Positions 45,401 through 56,600 of a stretch of DNA of 64,000 nucleotides are shown piece by piece (position 1 is the stretch's first letter; each line of letters opens with the position of its first letter). Origin of the DNA: Amphiura filiformis (taxonomy: Eukaryota; Echinodermata; Ophiuroidea; Amphilepidida; Amphiuridae); NCBI RefSeq assembly GCF_039555335.1, contig NC_092628.1, positions 57,027,547 to 57,091,546 on the forward strand. The letters run 5' to 3'. The notes beneath the pieces were generated by a model. That model had not been told where the DNA came from. It saw only the letters and a program-made list of their open reading frames with translations, and searched no databases. Made by a program: the position numbers and the translations under genes.

Positions 45401-47557
45401 CCATAAGATGTTTGGATGTCGACCAAGATTAGCCATGACTTCAAACTCCGTTTTCAGCTCATCTACCGAATCGTTGTCATCTTCATCTGAAAGACAATCA
45501 TAACATGTACATGTTAATTCAGCATGGATTTGCATATGTGACACAATCTGATCCATTCATACCAAAGTTGGACATCATTGAATATTAGAGTTATTACCCT
45601 CACTAACTTACTCAGTACCAAAGCTTTAATACTGATGTTGAAATCCATAAGTTTAGTTTCTAGCATACTTAGTTGAAGGTATGAACTTTTTATGTATCCA
45701 TTTTCGTATGTGTTGCATTGTTTTGCTCCTTATTTTTGTCTCTATCTCAATTTCATTATTTGGTCTGATCAAGTCACATGATGCGTATTGCATTGCATGT
45801 AGTGATGCCACCAGACATCAGTTACGCTGTAGTACACTTTTCATGTAAAAGAGAGACGTAATGACCATCTAAACACTTTATTTGAGAGACTTGTAACCAG
45901 TGTATTGCTTTTTCCTCCTCACATTGTTCAATATGCATTATATAAATATGTAAATCAGTTTGGCCAGATAAATATGTGTGTATCCTGAAAAAGTTTAAAA
46001 GTTACACCTAACTGCAATGTTACTGATCTATTCCTTTGGTACTGTTGCTAGCCAGGTATATATCACATGTATATATCATGTTTGTGTGATGTGATCATTT
46101 ATTAATGTTTCTATTGCTTTGGTACTGTAGCTAGCAAAGTACAAGTATACATGTATGCATGTATTGTAATATATATATTTTTTCACATGTTTTCTACCAA
46201 ACACCATGTAATGGTGAGTAACTAAATGGTACATTGTGAACATGGATATTTATTATGGAGATGATAGCTGTGGCTTAAAATCTCGAACATTAGCTTTTAT
46301 ACAGAGAAAATCAATCAGTTGCAGGGGAAAGTTTTAACTTGTCATGCCTACCTCTCAATAATTTCACAATAACCTTTTGTTCCCCATCATTTTTAGATTT
46401 CAGCAACCCTTCACAGATGTAAGAAAACTGTCCACTATGCAGTAATTTGCCAATATTTAGGTCCTCCTCAGCAACCATCCACCCCTCTCTAGCATAGCGA
46501 ACTTTCATGGAACTCACACCATCGGGAACAAGGAAAGATTCCTGGTTGAACTGAAATGAAAGATACAAAAATGTACATTAGACAAGGTAAAATAAATGTG
46601 TTATGTTCACTGCTCATAGCTAGGTCCTTTTTGGGGGTGCAGTGGCTCAATATCTTTGATAAATTATTCTTCTTATTGAGTCTTATTTCTCCATTATTCT
46701 GATCTTTAAATGAGAAAGTGTCTCCTCTATTAAAAAGCTTGTTCAAGCGCACCAGGGTCCAGCATTGTCACCGGTGTGTCCAGGATCTTTTCCTGCGGGG
46801 GGCTCAGTGGGGCTTTCAGAGTTATGCGGGGGGCTTAATGGCTAAAATCACCAAAAAACGGCTGATTTTACATGATTTTTAACAAAGTGCGGGGGCATCA
46901 GCACCTAAAGCCCCCTCCCCCACCCCCCGGACACGCCACTGATTGTGGTGCAAAAATCACACCCACCCTTGTTCTCATTCAATTATTGTTTTAGCACATT
47001 ATTGCAACCTTTATAGTACAGTACTTTAGAGAACATGATACACTTTTACTTCTCCAGTTATGTTTATTGTTTATGAAAGGAGGATTTCGTGATCCTAGCA
47101 TCTTTTTATGACATTTTTCAGTAGATATCCATGCTTATTCCCCAAATTTGAGTTGATTCTGATTTTGCGTTTGCGAGTTATGCATGATTATGTGTATCAC
47201 CGCCCATGGCTACTTTTCAAATTTGCCGGTAGGCCTATATTTGCTAAACAAATTAATCTGCAAGAAAATTTTGGTACATAAACATTATGTAGCCAGAGGT
47301 TTCCAGTGGGTATAAAAATCTCAACTTTTTTTGAAAAAAGTGTGGGGATGAGGCTGTGGATCACGAAATGCCCTTTTAAGATGATCATTACTAATCAGTG
47401 TGTCCAGGATTAAAACTTGCCAAGGGGATTTGCAAGTTTTACTTGTTGTATTTTTTTATTTTACATACCTTCTATAACTCCAATTGAAGTAATTCACATT
47501 TTGACAGAAATTTGCATACAATGGGTCTTTAGAACATGTAAAGCGACGTAGGATAAC

Positions 47558-47599
<42 letters not shown>

Positions 47600-49329
47600 T
47601 TAATTCTTATATAGCGCAGTACAATATAATATCTCAAAGCGCTTTAAAATAAACATGATAATAACACATGATACAAATTTAAACATGGAAAGCAAATATA
47701 TAAAATGCACTGTTTAAAAACTATGCACATATAAAACCAATTAAGAACAAGATTAAAACCTATACCAAAACAATGCATAAAGATAAGCTAACATGACACA
47801 TTTAAACGAGCGCAAGTACAGTAAAAAAAAAAAAAAAAAAAATTATGTGCAAGGTAAAGCTTAAGTAATCATTTAAAAATACAACATAATTACACAGGAA
47901 AATACAGTATCGAAATGCAGGGAACCAAACTGCGGGATCATAACACATTGAAAGGCTTTCTAATGTTGAGGCAGTCAGAACATTATTTAGCCTTAACAGC
48001 ATGCACATAATGTGATGGTGCAAGTGTGCATTTCATTGCATAATAGCATCTAAAGCATACAAGTCTATGGCTGAAGAATGTAGCCCTACACTACGAAGGC
48101 AATTTGGAGCCACTCTTAATTAGTAGTATGCATACATGTATCTATGTTTGCCGCAGGACATACATGTAGCCTATAGCTCAGGATGTTAACATATATTGAC
48201 AAATGGGTGGGTGATTTGATAATGCTAATTTTGGGGAAATAGTTCTTGCATAAGTTTAACTTTTACTTCAGAGAGACTTTTAGGTCTGGGTGGGAGGGAG
48301 GGTGGGAGGGAGGGAGGGTAGGAGGTAGGGAGGGTAGGAGGGAGGGAGGGCAGGTATAGTCTGACACAATGACCCCAATTTTGCCCAGTTCAAACCCTGT
48401 ACAATTCACAGAAAGCAAGGCTTTAAGGGGTACTACCCCTGCCCAATTTTGGGCCTAGTTTTGCATTTTCTCAAAAATTAAAAGCGCATCGGTGACAAGT
48501 AAGATATGTATTTTATAGGGGCAAGGACTACAACTACTGCACTGGAAATTTTATTTCAGCACAGACAACAGTCGTGGAGTTACAGCCAAAAATGAGGAAA
48601 ACCAATATTTGATCAATAAATCAATAACTACTTGCCTTGAGTTGCTGAATTTTCAGTGCAGTAGTTGCAGTCCTTGCCCCTATAATATACATATCTTACT
48701 TGTCACCAATGCGCTATAATTTGTGAGAAAAATGCAAAAATAGGCACAAAATTGGTCAGGGGTGTAGTACCCCCTTAAAACCACTGCACTAACAATATCA
48801 AGCAGTAGTATAGTTGATTCTATAACATATCTGGTTCTCAGTGTGTAGACTATCTACTGGTTCCATTTCTCACAAAAAATCTACAATTTTATTACCATCT
48901 GCATAATAATTGATGGCTGTGTGTTATATTAAAAAGTGGTTTCATATTTTGGGTGTAATTCTCTTATGAACTACTAAACCAATGAAACTACAAATGGGAT
49001 ATTATCAGAAATAATGGAATATACCCATACAACTTTGGTGTAAAAAGTGTTTAAAGTTTTAGATTATGTCAAAAAGCTTTCAAAGAGCACTGCAATATGG
49101 AAAACTGGTTGAACCTGACAATTTGCAAACAACCTACTGGAATCTCCCATTTATTGCAATATATGTGGGGAAACATTGACAAATTGGGGCCATCCAGTCA
49201 GACATGGGTGGGGTAAACACAGACATACATTGATCCTGGACTTGGAAGCTGTTGGATCTTTTGGGCAAAAGCGACAAAACTTTTCTATACCTGACGTAAA
49301 TCTCTTTCATCAATAACTTGCGAAACCAC
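36339..49329 (-). CDS. Receptor-type tyrosine (pseudo)kinase, 3' part, nine exons
   Basis: Tyrosine-kinase-like protein, probably the cytoplasmic part of a receptor. Exons in transcript order: 49329–49291, 46550–46352, 45486–45349, 44601–44429, 43467–43336, 42064–41997, 40762–40722, 39728–39532, 36437–36339. All junctions are GT–AG, phases chain, and the sum is 1086 nt (361 residues plus TAA). Counting from the first exon seen: a degraded glycine loop at 47–56 (one of three glycines left), beta-3 Lys76, helix-C Glu93, HRN (186–188) in place of HRD, intact DFG (206–208), AYE in place of APE (235–237), DVWSFG (249–254), and the C-lobe CWHRRPESRPTF block in exon 8. RTK-style wording (RWMAYEAL, then WSFGVVLWEI) favours the FGFR/RET-like branch, but the exact family is not recognised. 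The 5' end, with any transmembrane and extracellular part, is missing. The Asp-to-Asn change predicts weak or absent phosphotransfer. Confidence 0.85.
37323..38060. repeat. Tandem repeat block 1, ~158–177-bp units
   Basis: CTTATCTGGAGATCCGTATG or a close variant recurs at about 37490, 37668, 37826 and 37984, with a more diverged first unit near 37335. Each unit also carries GACCTGATTAGATTTT and TACCTAATTTGCATAA. Lies in the last kinase intron. Confidence 0.82.
38060..38612. repeat. Tandem repeat block 2, two ~285-bp units with AGGTCA motifs
   Basis: Two near-identical copies start at about 38071 and 38357. Both contain AGGTCAAAGGTCA, then AATTAATTTTCAACTGTGCA and GATAACTCGTAAAGGAAGCA. The second copy has an extra AGGTCAAAGGTCA. 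Confidence 0.82.
38613..39360. repeat. Tandem repeat block 3, seven ~105-bp units
   Basis: GGAAGGTCATT (with small changes) recurs at about 38622, 38738, 38848, 38951, 39049, 39155 and 39269. Each unit also has GGGGTCATCTGAGGTCA and ATGAAACTTGGTGGGTACAG. The three blocks follow each other directly and together fill much of the last kinase intron. Confidence 0.85.
39532..39728 (-). CDS. Kinase exon: C-lobe end
   Basis: Residues 264–329: GGMPYPNMKTTDL, then LYDLMLRCW and RPESRPTFDLLVQEM, the conserved end of the C-lobe with its structural Arg. Confidence 0.92.
39937..40113. mobile_element. Short hAT-type MITE with 8-bp target duplication
   Basis: Ends CAGTGCCGCCG and CGGCGGCACTG. TCTCCAAG at 39929–39936 is repeated exactly at 40114–40121. 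This is a second, unrelated hAT-type family in the window. Confidence 0.82.
40402..40662. mobile_element. MITE with ATGTGACG-type ends
   Basis: Left CATATGTGACGTGATCAAGG and right complement share about 30 bp including GGGAAATGAGTC. The terminal TGTGACG resembles the element at 28070–28494. Confidence 0.62.
40722..40762 (-). CDS. Kinase exon: helix F (41 nt)
   Basis: Residues 250–263: WSFGVVLWEIATL. Short, but both splice sites are strong and phases fit. Confidence 0.9.
41088..41508. mobile_element. MITE in kinase intron
   Basis: About 50-bp inverted ends sharing GAATTTATCGCGTCTG and AAAGACA words. Non-coding. Confidence 0.65.
41534..41776. mobile_element. Second MITE in the same kinase intron
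   Basis: Inverted ends share ATTTGGTCCA and GGCCAAAGG words (41542–41573 against 41740–41772). Confidence 0.55.
41997..42064 (-). CDS. Kinase exon: P+1 loop and helix F start
   Basis: Residues 228–250: IRWMAYEALLEGIYTYKSDV. Pro of the APE motif is Tyr here. Phase 0 in, 2 out. Confidence 0.9.
42381..42822. mobile_element. MITE in kinase intron
   Basis: CTTAAAGCAATAATGTGTGA at left and the near complement (TGTGATTTGC, GGCTTTAAG) at right enclose about 440 bp. Confidence 0.5.
43336..43467 (-). CDS. Kinase exon: catalytic and activation loops
   Basis: Residues 184–227. The catalytic loop reads YVHRNLCAKNVLI, so the catalytic Asp is Asn (codon AAC, minus strand). DFG is intact and the activation segment keeps a Tyr pair (IYQDYAIF). 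Confidence 0.9.
43725..43757. repeat. Perfect 12-bp hairpin
   Basis: CTCAGTCGTCAA at 43725–43736 and its exact complement at 43746–43757 around a 9-nt loop, in a kinase intron. Function unknown. Confidence 0.75.
44429..44601 (-). CDS. Kinase exon: hinge and helix E
   Basis: Residues 126–183. Hinge LITQYASRGDLLRIL followed by an Arg-rich kinase insert and helix E (LLNFACDIAAGMRHM). Phase 1 in, 0 out. Confidence 0.9.
45034..45220. mobile_element. MITE in kinase intron (fragment at 14565–14650)
   Basis: Ends AGTTGAAATCCATACACCCC and complement, about 40 bp of terminal inverted repeat. Confidence 0.7.
45349..45486 (-). CDS. Kinase exon: helix C
   Basis: Residues 80–126. An acidic insert precedes ELKTEFEVMANLG (Glu93), then HPNILWLMGMC, the usual beta-4/beta-5 sequence. 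Phase 1 in and out. Confidence 0.88.
46352..46550 (-). CDS. Kinase exon: juxtamembrane and N-lobe start
   Basis: Residues 14–80: a WMVAEEDLNIGKLL lead-in, glycine loop reduced to HSGQFS, and the VIVKLL strand with the ATP-positioning Lys76. Confidence 0.85.
46771..46941. mobile_element. Short element with GTGTCC...GGACAC ends
   Basis: Begins GGTGTGTCCAGGATC and ends CGGACACGCCACTG, with G-rich left and C-rich right arms. Family not resolved. Confidence 0.45.
47074..47377. mobile_element. MITE copy C of the 7267–7606 family
   Basis: Starts AAAGGAGGATTTCGTGATCC and ends with the complement near CACGAAATGCCCTTTT. Central part has a deletion compared with copy A. Lies in the largest kinase intron. 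Confidence 0.72.
47552..47600. repeat. (ATA)n microsatellite
   Basis: About 15 ATA units at the head of a segment that continues with ATATAGCGCAGTAC and TCAAAGCGCTTTAA, wording seen at the ends of many dispersed short repeats in marine invertebrates. Confidence 0.8.
48288..48356 (+). repeat. GGGA-rich tract, G-quadruplex-prone
   Basis: More than ten GGG runs separated by one to four bases. On the transcribed RNA of the minus-strand gene this becomes a CCCT-rich tract. Confidence 0.75.
48427..48774. mobile_element. Foldback MITE flanked by TTAA
   Basis: Ends GGGGTACTACCCCTGCCCAA and its complement; arms nearly complete (centre near 48600). TTAA at 48423–48426 and 48775–48778. Confidence 0.78.
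49291..49329 (-). CDS. Kinase gene, 39-nt micro-exon
   Basis: Thirteen codons (VVSQVIDERDLRQ), phase 0 on both sides, between acceptor TTTCCTAG and donor CAG/GTATAG. Its phase fits the next exon exactly. Being so short, it is the least certain exon, and whether coding continues further upstream is unknown. Confidence 0.6.
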
Positions 49330-49778
49330 CTAGGAAACAATTATACAAATCATGCCTTCATAAACAGTAATTATATAACAGTTACAATAACATATTAACT
49401 ATGCCATGCATGTTTAATCACAAACAAAAGTACTGGTTTGGATAACTACACATATCAATAACAAAGTGTATATACACTGTACAACCCCATACAACTAATA
49501 AAAGCACTGGGCATAAAACTAAGGCACAAGGCATCACAACTTTATGTCATGACTTTATCATGACAACTTTCACTATTTTTTTTATATGCAGAGCAACTCA
49601 GATTTACTCTACCATCCCTGTAAAGGTTTATTAACCCTAATCCCTGTTAATAAATATAAGTCTATATTGAGTTTCCATAGTGGTTACTTAACCCTAACCC
49701 CCGAAGGGCTTTTTTGGCGACTGGAAGGGAAAGAATGGATGATAAAGACAGAAAACAAACAAAGAAGTTGTTTGCTCT

Positions 49779-49870
49779 GGGTGGGATTCAAACCCGAGAC
49801 CCCTCGCATGCCAAGCACTAGGTCGCTGATGCTTAGCCACGGGTCTTACGCTGGCTGGGCCAGCAAAATC
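49779..49870 (-). mobile_element. tRNA-like sequence, probable SINE head
   Basis: Minus strand: GTGGCTAAGC (A-box-like), then GGGTTTGAATCCC (B box, GGTTCRANNCC type) with tRNA-like spacing. The acceptor stem does not close cleanly, so a tRNA-derived SINE or tRNA pseudogene fits better than a working tRNA. Confidence 0.5.
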
Positions 49871-50672
49871 GTGCCCATATTAGACCAATTCCGTCATCAC
49901 ATCCTGTGGGATGCACGCAGGCGCGGTGAAGTTGTTTGTAGAGTTTTGTAGTACTCAGGTTTGTTAGGGTTAAATAAAACTGCACGCTTTCTAGGATTTG
50001 TACCTTTAATCAAAAGTTTGAATATGAAATATTGTTATTTTTCCATTGTCCTATACTTAATCAAACTCCTGCAAAATGTGCTATTTTTTTCTTCTCAATA
50101 CAACAATTTGCTACTCAGTTTGCCATGATGTGTCATGGGCCCTGCCTACATGTACAACCAATAAATATACTCCAACACAAACATTCAACACAAAAATAAC
50201 TATATATTTTATAGCCGGCTTCTGTAACACCTGGATATCCACATCGTTAAATTGTGGAATATGCATAAGTGCTTTGAATACTCTCTCCCTCTATCAACAT
50301 GAATTTCTGTATTAAATATAGAATTCAGTGATGGATGGCAAGACAAAACATGCATAAAAAAAATGACCAATAAAAAACAAACAATCAAGCAAACGACAAG
50401 CATAAAATCTGCATATATCTGTTCCATAGTTATGTACCATGTCAGGATCATAAATCCATTGTTATAGTGTGCTTAATTATCTGTATCAAAACAGTAGTAA
50501 AGAGTAATAATACTTGTCAAATCTGACTAGCTTCTACTAATATTTTATAGCCGACATACATAATTATTGACAGGATTTGCAAAACAAATCAAATAAAGAT
50601 GGGGTGCTAGTTTTGTGCAGAAGTCCCAAGGCATGCTAATGATGTCATTGCTAAATGTAATATTATGTGCAA
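49871..50672. other. Region between kinase exons and satellite
   Basis: No convincing exon. A candidate minus-strand piece ends with donor CAG/GTGTTA at 50231/50230 in the phase the micro-exon needs. Its frame has stops just upstream, so it could only be a first exon with an ATG at 50266. Confidence 0.3.
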
Positions 50673-53600
50673 GATTATTGGTGGAATATCTTAGATCATC
50701 ATATACAGGTATTGGTAGAATATCTTAGATCATCATACTGGTATTGGTAGAATATCTTAGATCATCATACTGGTATTGTTGGAATATCTTAGATCATCAT
50801 TCAGGTATTGGTAGAATATCTTAGATCATCATTCAGGTATTGGTGGAAATCTTAGATCATCATTCAGGTATTGGTAGAATATCTTAGATCATCTTACCGG
50901 TATTGGTAGGATATCATAGATCATCATACAGGTATTGGTAGAATATCTTAGATCATCATACAGGTATTGGTAGAATATCATAGATCATCATACAGGTATT
51001 GGTAGAATATCTTAGATCATCATACAGGTATTGGTAGGATATCATAGATCATCATACAGGTATTGGTAGAATATCTTAGATCATCATACAGGTATTGGTA
51101 GGATATCATAGATCATCATACAGGTATTGGTAGAATATCTTAGATCATCATACAGGTATTGGTAGAATATCTTCGATCATCATACAGGTATTGGTAGAAT
51201 ATCTTCGATCATCATACAGGTATTGGTAGAATATCATAGATCATCATACAGGTATTGGTAGAATATCATAGATCATCATACAGGTATTTGTGGAATATCT
51301 TAGATCATCATACAGGTATTGGTGGAATATCTTATATCATCATACAGGTATTGGTGGAATATCTTAGATCATCATACAGGTATTGTTGGAATATCTTAGA
51401 TCATCATACAGGTATTGGTGGAATATCTTATATCATCATACAGGTATTGGTGGAATATCTTAGATCATCATACAGGTATTGTTGGAATATCTTGGATCAT
51501 CATACAGGTATTGGTGGAATATCTTAGATCATCATACAGGTATTGGTAGAATATCTTAGATCATCATACAGGTATTATTGGAATATCTTAGATCACCATA
51601 CAGGTATTGGTAGAATATCTTCGATCATCATACAGGTATTGGTAGAATATCATAGATCATCATACAGGTATTGGTAGAATATCTTAGATCATCATACAGG
51701 TATTGGTAGGATATCATAGATCATCATACAGGTATTGGTAGAATATCTTAGATCATCATACAGGTATTGGTAGGATATCATAGATCATCATACAGGTATT
51801 GGTAGAATATCTTAGATCATCATACAGGTATTGGTAGAATATCTTAGATCATCATACAGGTATTGGTAGAATATCTTCGATCATCATACAGGTATTGGTA
51901 GAATATCATAGATCATCATACAGGTATTGGTAGAATATCATAGATCATCATACAGGTATTTGTGGAATATCTTAGATCATCATACAGGTATTGGTAGAAT
52001 ATCTTAGATCATCATACAGGTATTGTTGGAATATCTTAGATCATCATACAGGTATTGGTGGAATATCTTATATCATCATACAGGTATTGGTGGAATATCT
52101 TAGATCATCATACAGGTATTGGTAGAATATCTTAGATCATCATACAGGTATTGGTAGAATATCTTAGATCATCATACAGGTATTGGTAGAATATCATAGA
52201 TCATCATACAGGTATTGGTAGAATATCATAGATCATCATACAGGTATTTGTGGAATATCTTAGATCATCATACAGGTATTGGTAGAATATCTTAGATCAT
52301 CATACAGGTATTGGTGGAATATCTTAGATCATCATACAGGTATTGGTGGAATATCTTAGATCATTATACAGGTATTGTTGGAATATCTTAGATCATCATA
52401 CAGGTATTGGTGGAATATCTTAGATCATCATACAGGTATTGTTGGAATATCTTCGATCATCATACAGGTATTGGTGGAATATCTTAGATCATCATACAGG
52501 TATTGGTGGAATATCTTAGATCATCATTCAGGTATTGTTGGAATATCTTCGATCATCATACAGGTATTGTTGGAATATCTTAGATCATCATACAGGTATT
52601 GGTGGACTATCTTAGATCATCTTACAGGTATTGGTGGAATATCTTAGATCATCACACAGGTATTGTTGGAATATCTTAGATCATCATACAGGTATTGTTG
52701 GAATATCTTAGATCATCATACAGGTATTGGTGGAATATCTTAGATCATCATTCAGGTATTGGTAGAATATCTTAGATCATCATACAGGTATTATTGGAAT
52801 ATCTTAGATCATCATACAGGTATTGGTGGAATATCTTAGATCATCATACAGGTATTGGTGGAATATCTTAGATCATCATACAGGTATTGGTGGAATATCT
52901 TAGATCATCATACAGGTATTGGTGGAATATCTTAGATCATCATACTGGTATTGGTGGAATATCTTAGATCATCATACTGGTATTGGTGGAATATCTTAGA
53001 TCATCATACAGGTATTGGTGGAATATCTTAGATCATCATACAGGTATTGTTGGAATATCTTAGATCATCATACAGGTATTGGTGGAATATCTTAGATCAT
53101 CATACTGGTATTGGTGGAATGTCTTAGATCATCATACTGGTATTGGTGGAATATCTTAGATCATCATACAGGTATTGGTGGAATATCTTAGATCATCATT
53201 CAGGTATTGTTGGAATATCTTGATCATCATACCAGTATTGGTGGAATATCTTAGATCATCATACCGGTATTGGTGGACTATCTTAGATCATCTTACAGGT
53301 ATTGGTGGAATATCTTAGATCATCATACAGGTATTGGTGGAATATCTTAGATCATCATTCAGGTATTGTTGGAATATCTTAGATCATCATACTGGTATTG
53401 TTGGAATATCTTCGATCATCATACCAGTATTGGTGGAATATCTTAGATCATCATACAGGTATTGGTAGAATATCTTAGATCATCATACAGGTATTGGTAG
53501 AATATCTTAGATCATCATATAGGTATTGGTAGAATATCTTAGATCATCATACAGGTATTGGTAGAATATCTTAGATCATCATACAGGTATTGGGCCGGTG

Positions 53601-56600
53601 GAATATCGTAGATCATCATACAGGTATTGGTGGAATTATCTTAGATCATCATACAGGTATTGGTAGAATATCTTAGATCATCATACAGGTATTGGTGGAA
53701 TATCTTAGATCATCATACAGGTATTGGTGGAATATCTTAGATCATCATACAGGTATTGTTGGAATATCTTAGATCATCATACAGGTATTGGTTGAATATC
53801 TTAGACCTTCATTCAGGTATTGGGTGGAATATCTTATATCATCATACAGGTATTGTTGGAATATCTTAGATCATCATACAGGTATTAGTGGAAAATCTTA
53901 GATCATCATACAGGTATTGTTGGAATATCTTAGATCATCATACAGGTATTGGTAGAATATCTTAGATCATCATACAGGTATTGGTGGAATATCTTAGATC
54001 ATCATACAGGTATTGGTAGAATATCTTAGATCATCATACAGGTATTGTTGGAATATCTTAGATCATCATACTGGTATTGGTGGAATATCTTACATGTAGA
54101 TCATCATACAGGTATTGGTAGAATATCTTAGATCATCATACAAGTATTGGTAGAATATCTTAGATCATCATACAGGTATTGGTAGAATATCTTAGATCAT
54201 CATACAGGTATTGGTAGAATATCTTAGATCATCATACAGGTATTGGTAGAATATCATAGATTATCATACAGGTATTGTTGGAATATCTTAGATCATCATA
54301 CTGGTATTGTTGGAACATCTTAGATCATCATACAGGTATTGTTGGAATATTTTAGATCATCATACAGGTATTGTTGGAATATCTTCGATCATCTTACAGG
54401 TATTGGTAGAATATCTTAGATCATCATACTGGTATTGTTGGAATATCTTAGATCATCATACAGGTATTGGTGGAATATCTTAGATCATCATTCAGGTATT
54501 GGTGGAATATCTTAGATCATCATACAGGTATTGGTAGAATATCTTAGATTATCATACAGGTATTGTTGGAATATCTTAGATCATCATACAGGTATTGGTA
54601 GAATATCTTAGATCATCATACAGGTATTGTTGGAATATCTTAGATCATCATACAGGTATTGTTGGAATATCTTAGATCATCATACAGGTATTGGTGGAAT
54701 ATCTTAGATCATCATATAGGTATTGGTAGAATATCTTAGATCATCATACAGGTATTGGTGGAATATCTTAGATCATCATACAGGTATTGTTGGAATATCT
54801 TAGATCATCATACAGGTATTGTTGGAATATCTTAGATCATCATACAGGTATTGTTGGAATATCTTAGATCATCATACAGGTATTGTTGGAATATCTTCGA
54901 TCATCATACCAGTATTGTTGGAATATCTTAGATCATCATACAGGTATTGTTGGAATATCTTAGATCATCATACAGGTATTGTTGGAATATCTTAGATCAT
55001 CATACAGGTATTGTTGGAATATCTTAGATCATCATACTGGTATTGGTGGAATATCTTAGATCATCATACAGGTATTGGTGGCATATCTTAGATCATCATA
55101 CTGGTATTGGTGGAATATCTTGGATCATCATACAGGTATTGTTGGAATATCTTAGATCATCATACAGGTATTGGTAGAATATCTTAGATCATCATACAGG
55201 TATTGTTGGAATATCTTAGATCATCATACAGGTATTGTTGGAATATCTTAGATCATCATACAGGTATTGGTGGAATATCTTAGATCATCATATAGGTATT
55301 GGTAGAATATCTTAGATCATCATACAGGTATTGGTGGAATATCTTAGATCATCATACAGGTATTGTTGGAATATCTTAGATCATCATACAGGTATTGTTG
55401 GAATATCTTAGATCATCATACAGGTATTGTTGGAATATCTTAGATCATCATACAGGTATTGTTGGAATATCTTCGATCATCATACCAGTATTGTTGGAAT
55501 ATCTTAGATCATCATACAGGTATTGTTGGAATATCTTAGATCATCATACAGGTATTGTTGGAATATCTTAGATCATCATACAGGTATTGTTGGAATATCT
55601 TAGATCATCATACTGGTATTGGTGGAATATCTTAGATCATCATACAGGTATTGGTGGCATATCTTAGATCATCATACTGGTATTGGTGGAATATCTTGGA
55701 TCATCATACAGGTATTGTTGGAATATCTTAGATCATCATACAGGTATTGGTAGAATATCTTAGATCATCATACAGGTATTGGTAGAATATCTTAGATCAT
55801 CATACAGGTATTGGTGGAATATCTTAGATCATCATACAGGTATTGTTGGAATATCTTAGATCATCATACAGGTATTGGTAGAATATCTTAGATCATCATA
55901 CAGGTATTGGTAGCATATCTTAGATCATCATACAGGTATTGGTAGAATATCTTAGATCATCATACAGGTATTGGTGGACTATCTTAGATCATCATACAGG
56001 TATTGGTGGAATATCTTAGATCATCATACAGGTATTGGTGGAATATCTTAGATCATCATACTGGTATTGTTGGAATATCTTAGATCATCATACTGGTATT
56101 GTTGGAATATCTTAGATCATCATACAGGTATTGGTGGAATATCTTAGATCATCATACAGGTATTGGTAGAATATCTTAGATCATCATACAGGTATTGGTA
56201 GAATATCTTAGATCATCTTACAGGTATTGGTGGAATATCTTAGATCATCATACTGGTATTGGTGGAATATCTTAGATCATCATACAGGTATTGGTAGAAT
56301 ATCTTAGATCATCATTCAGGTATTGGTGGAATATCTTAGATCATCATACCAGTATTGGTGGAATATCTTAGATCATCATACAGGTATTGGTGGAATATCT
56401 TAGATCATCATACAGGTATTGGTGGAATATCTTAGATCATCATACAGGTATTGTTGGAATATCTTAGATCATCATACAGGTATTGTTGGAATATCTTAGA
56501 TCATCATACTGGTATTGGTGGAATGTCTTAGATCATCATACTGGTATTGGTGGAATATCTTAGATCATCATACAGGTATTGGTGGAATATCTTAGATCAT

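Noticed and set aside
49134..49340. 68-residue minus-strand frame at the micro-exon
   Set aside because: It is in the wrong frame; only the 39-nt piece in another frame has matching splice sites and phase.
49779..49870. Functional tRNA gene
   Set aside because: A and B box-like words are present, but the acceptor stem and full cloverleaf are not convincing.
50209..50451. Minus-strand open frame with a membrane-helix-like stretch (LVVCLIVCFLLVIFFM)
   Set aside because: Tempting as the receptor's transmembrane exon, but the hydrophobic part comes from a T-rich tract, and this frame does not reach the donor at 50230 in the phase needed by the next exon.
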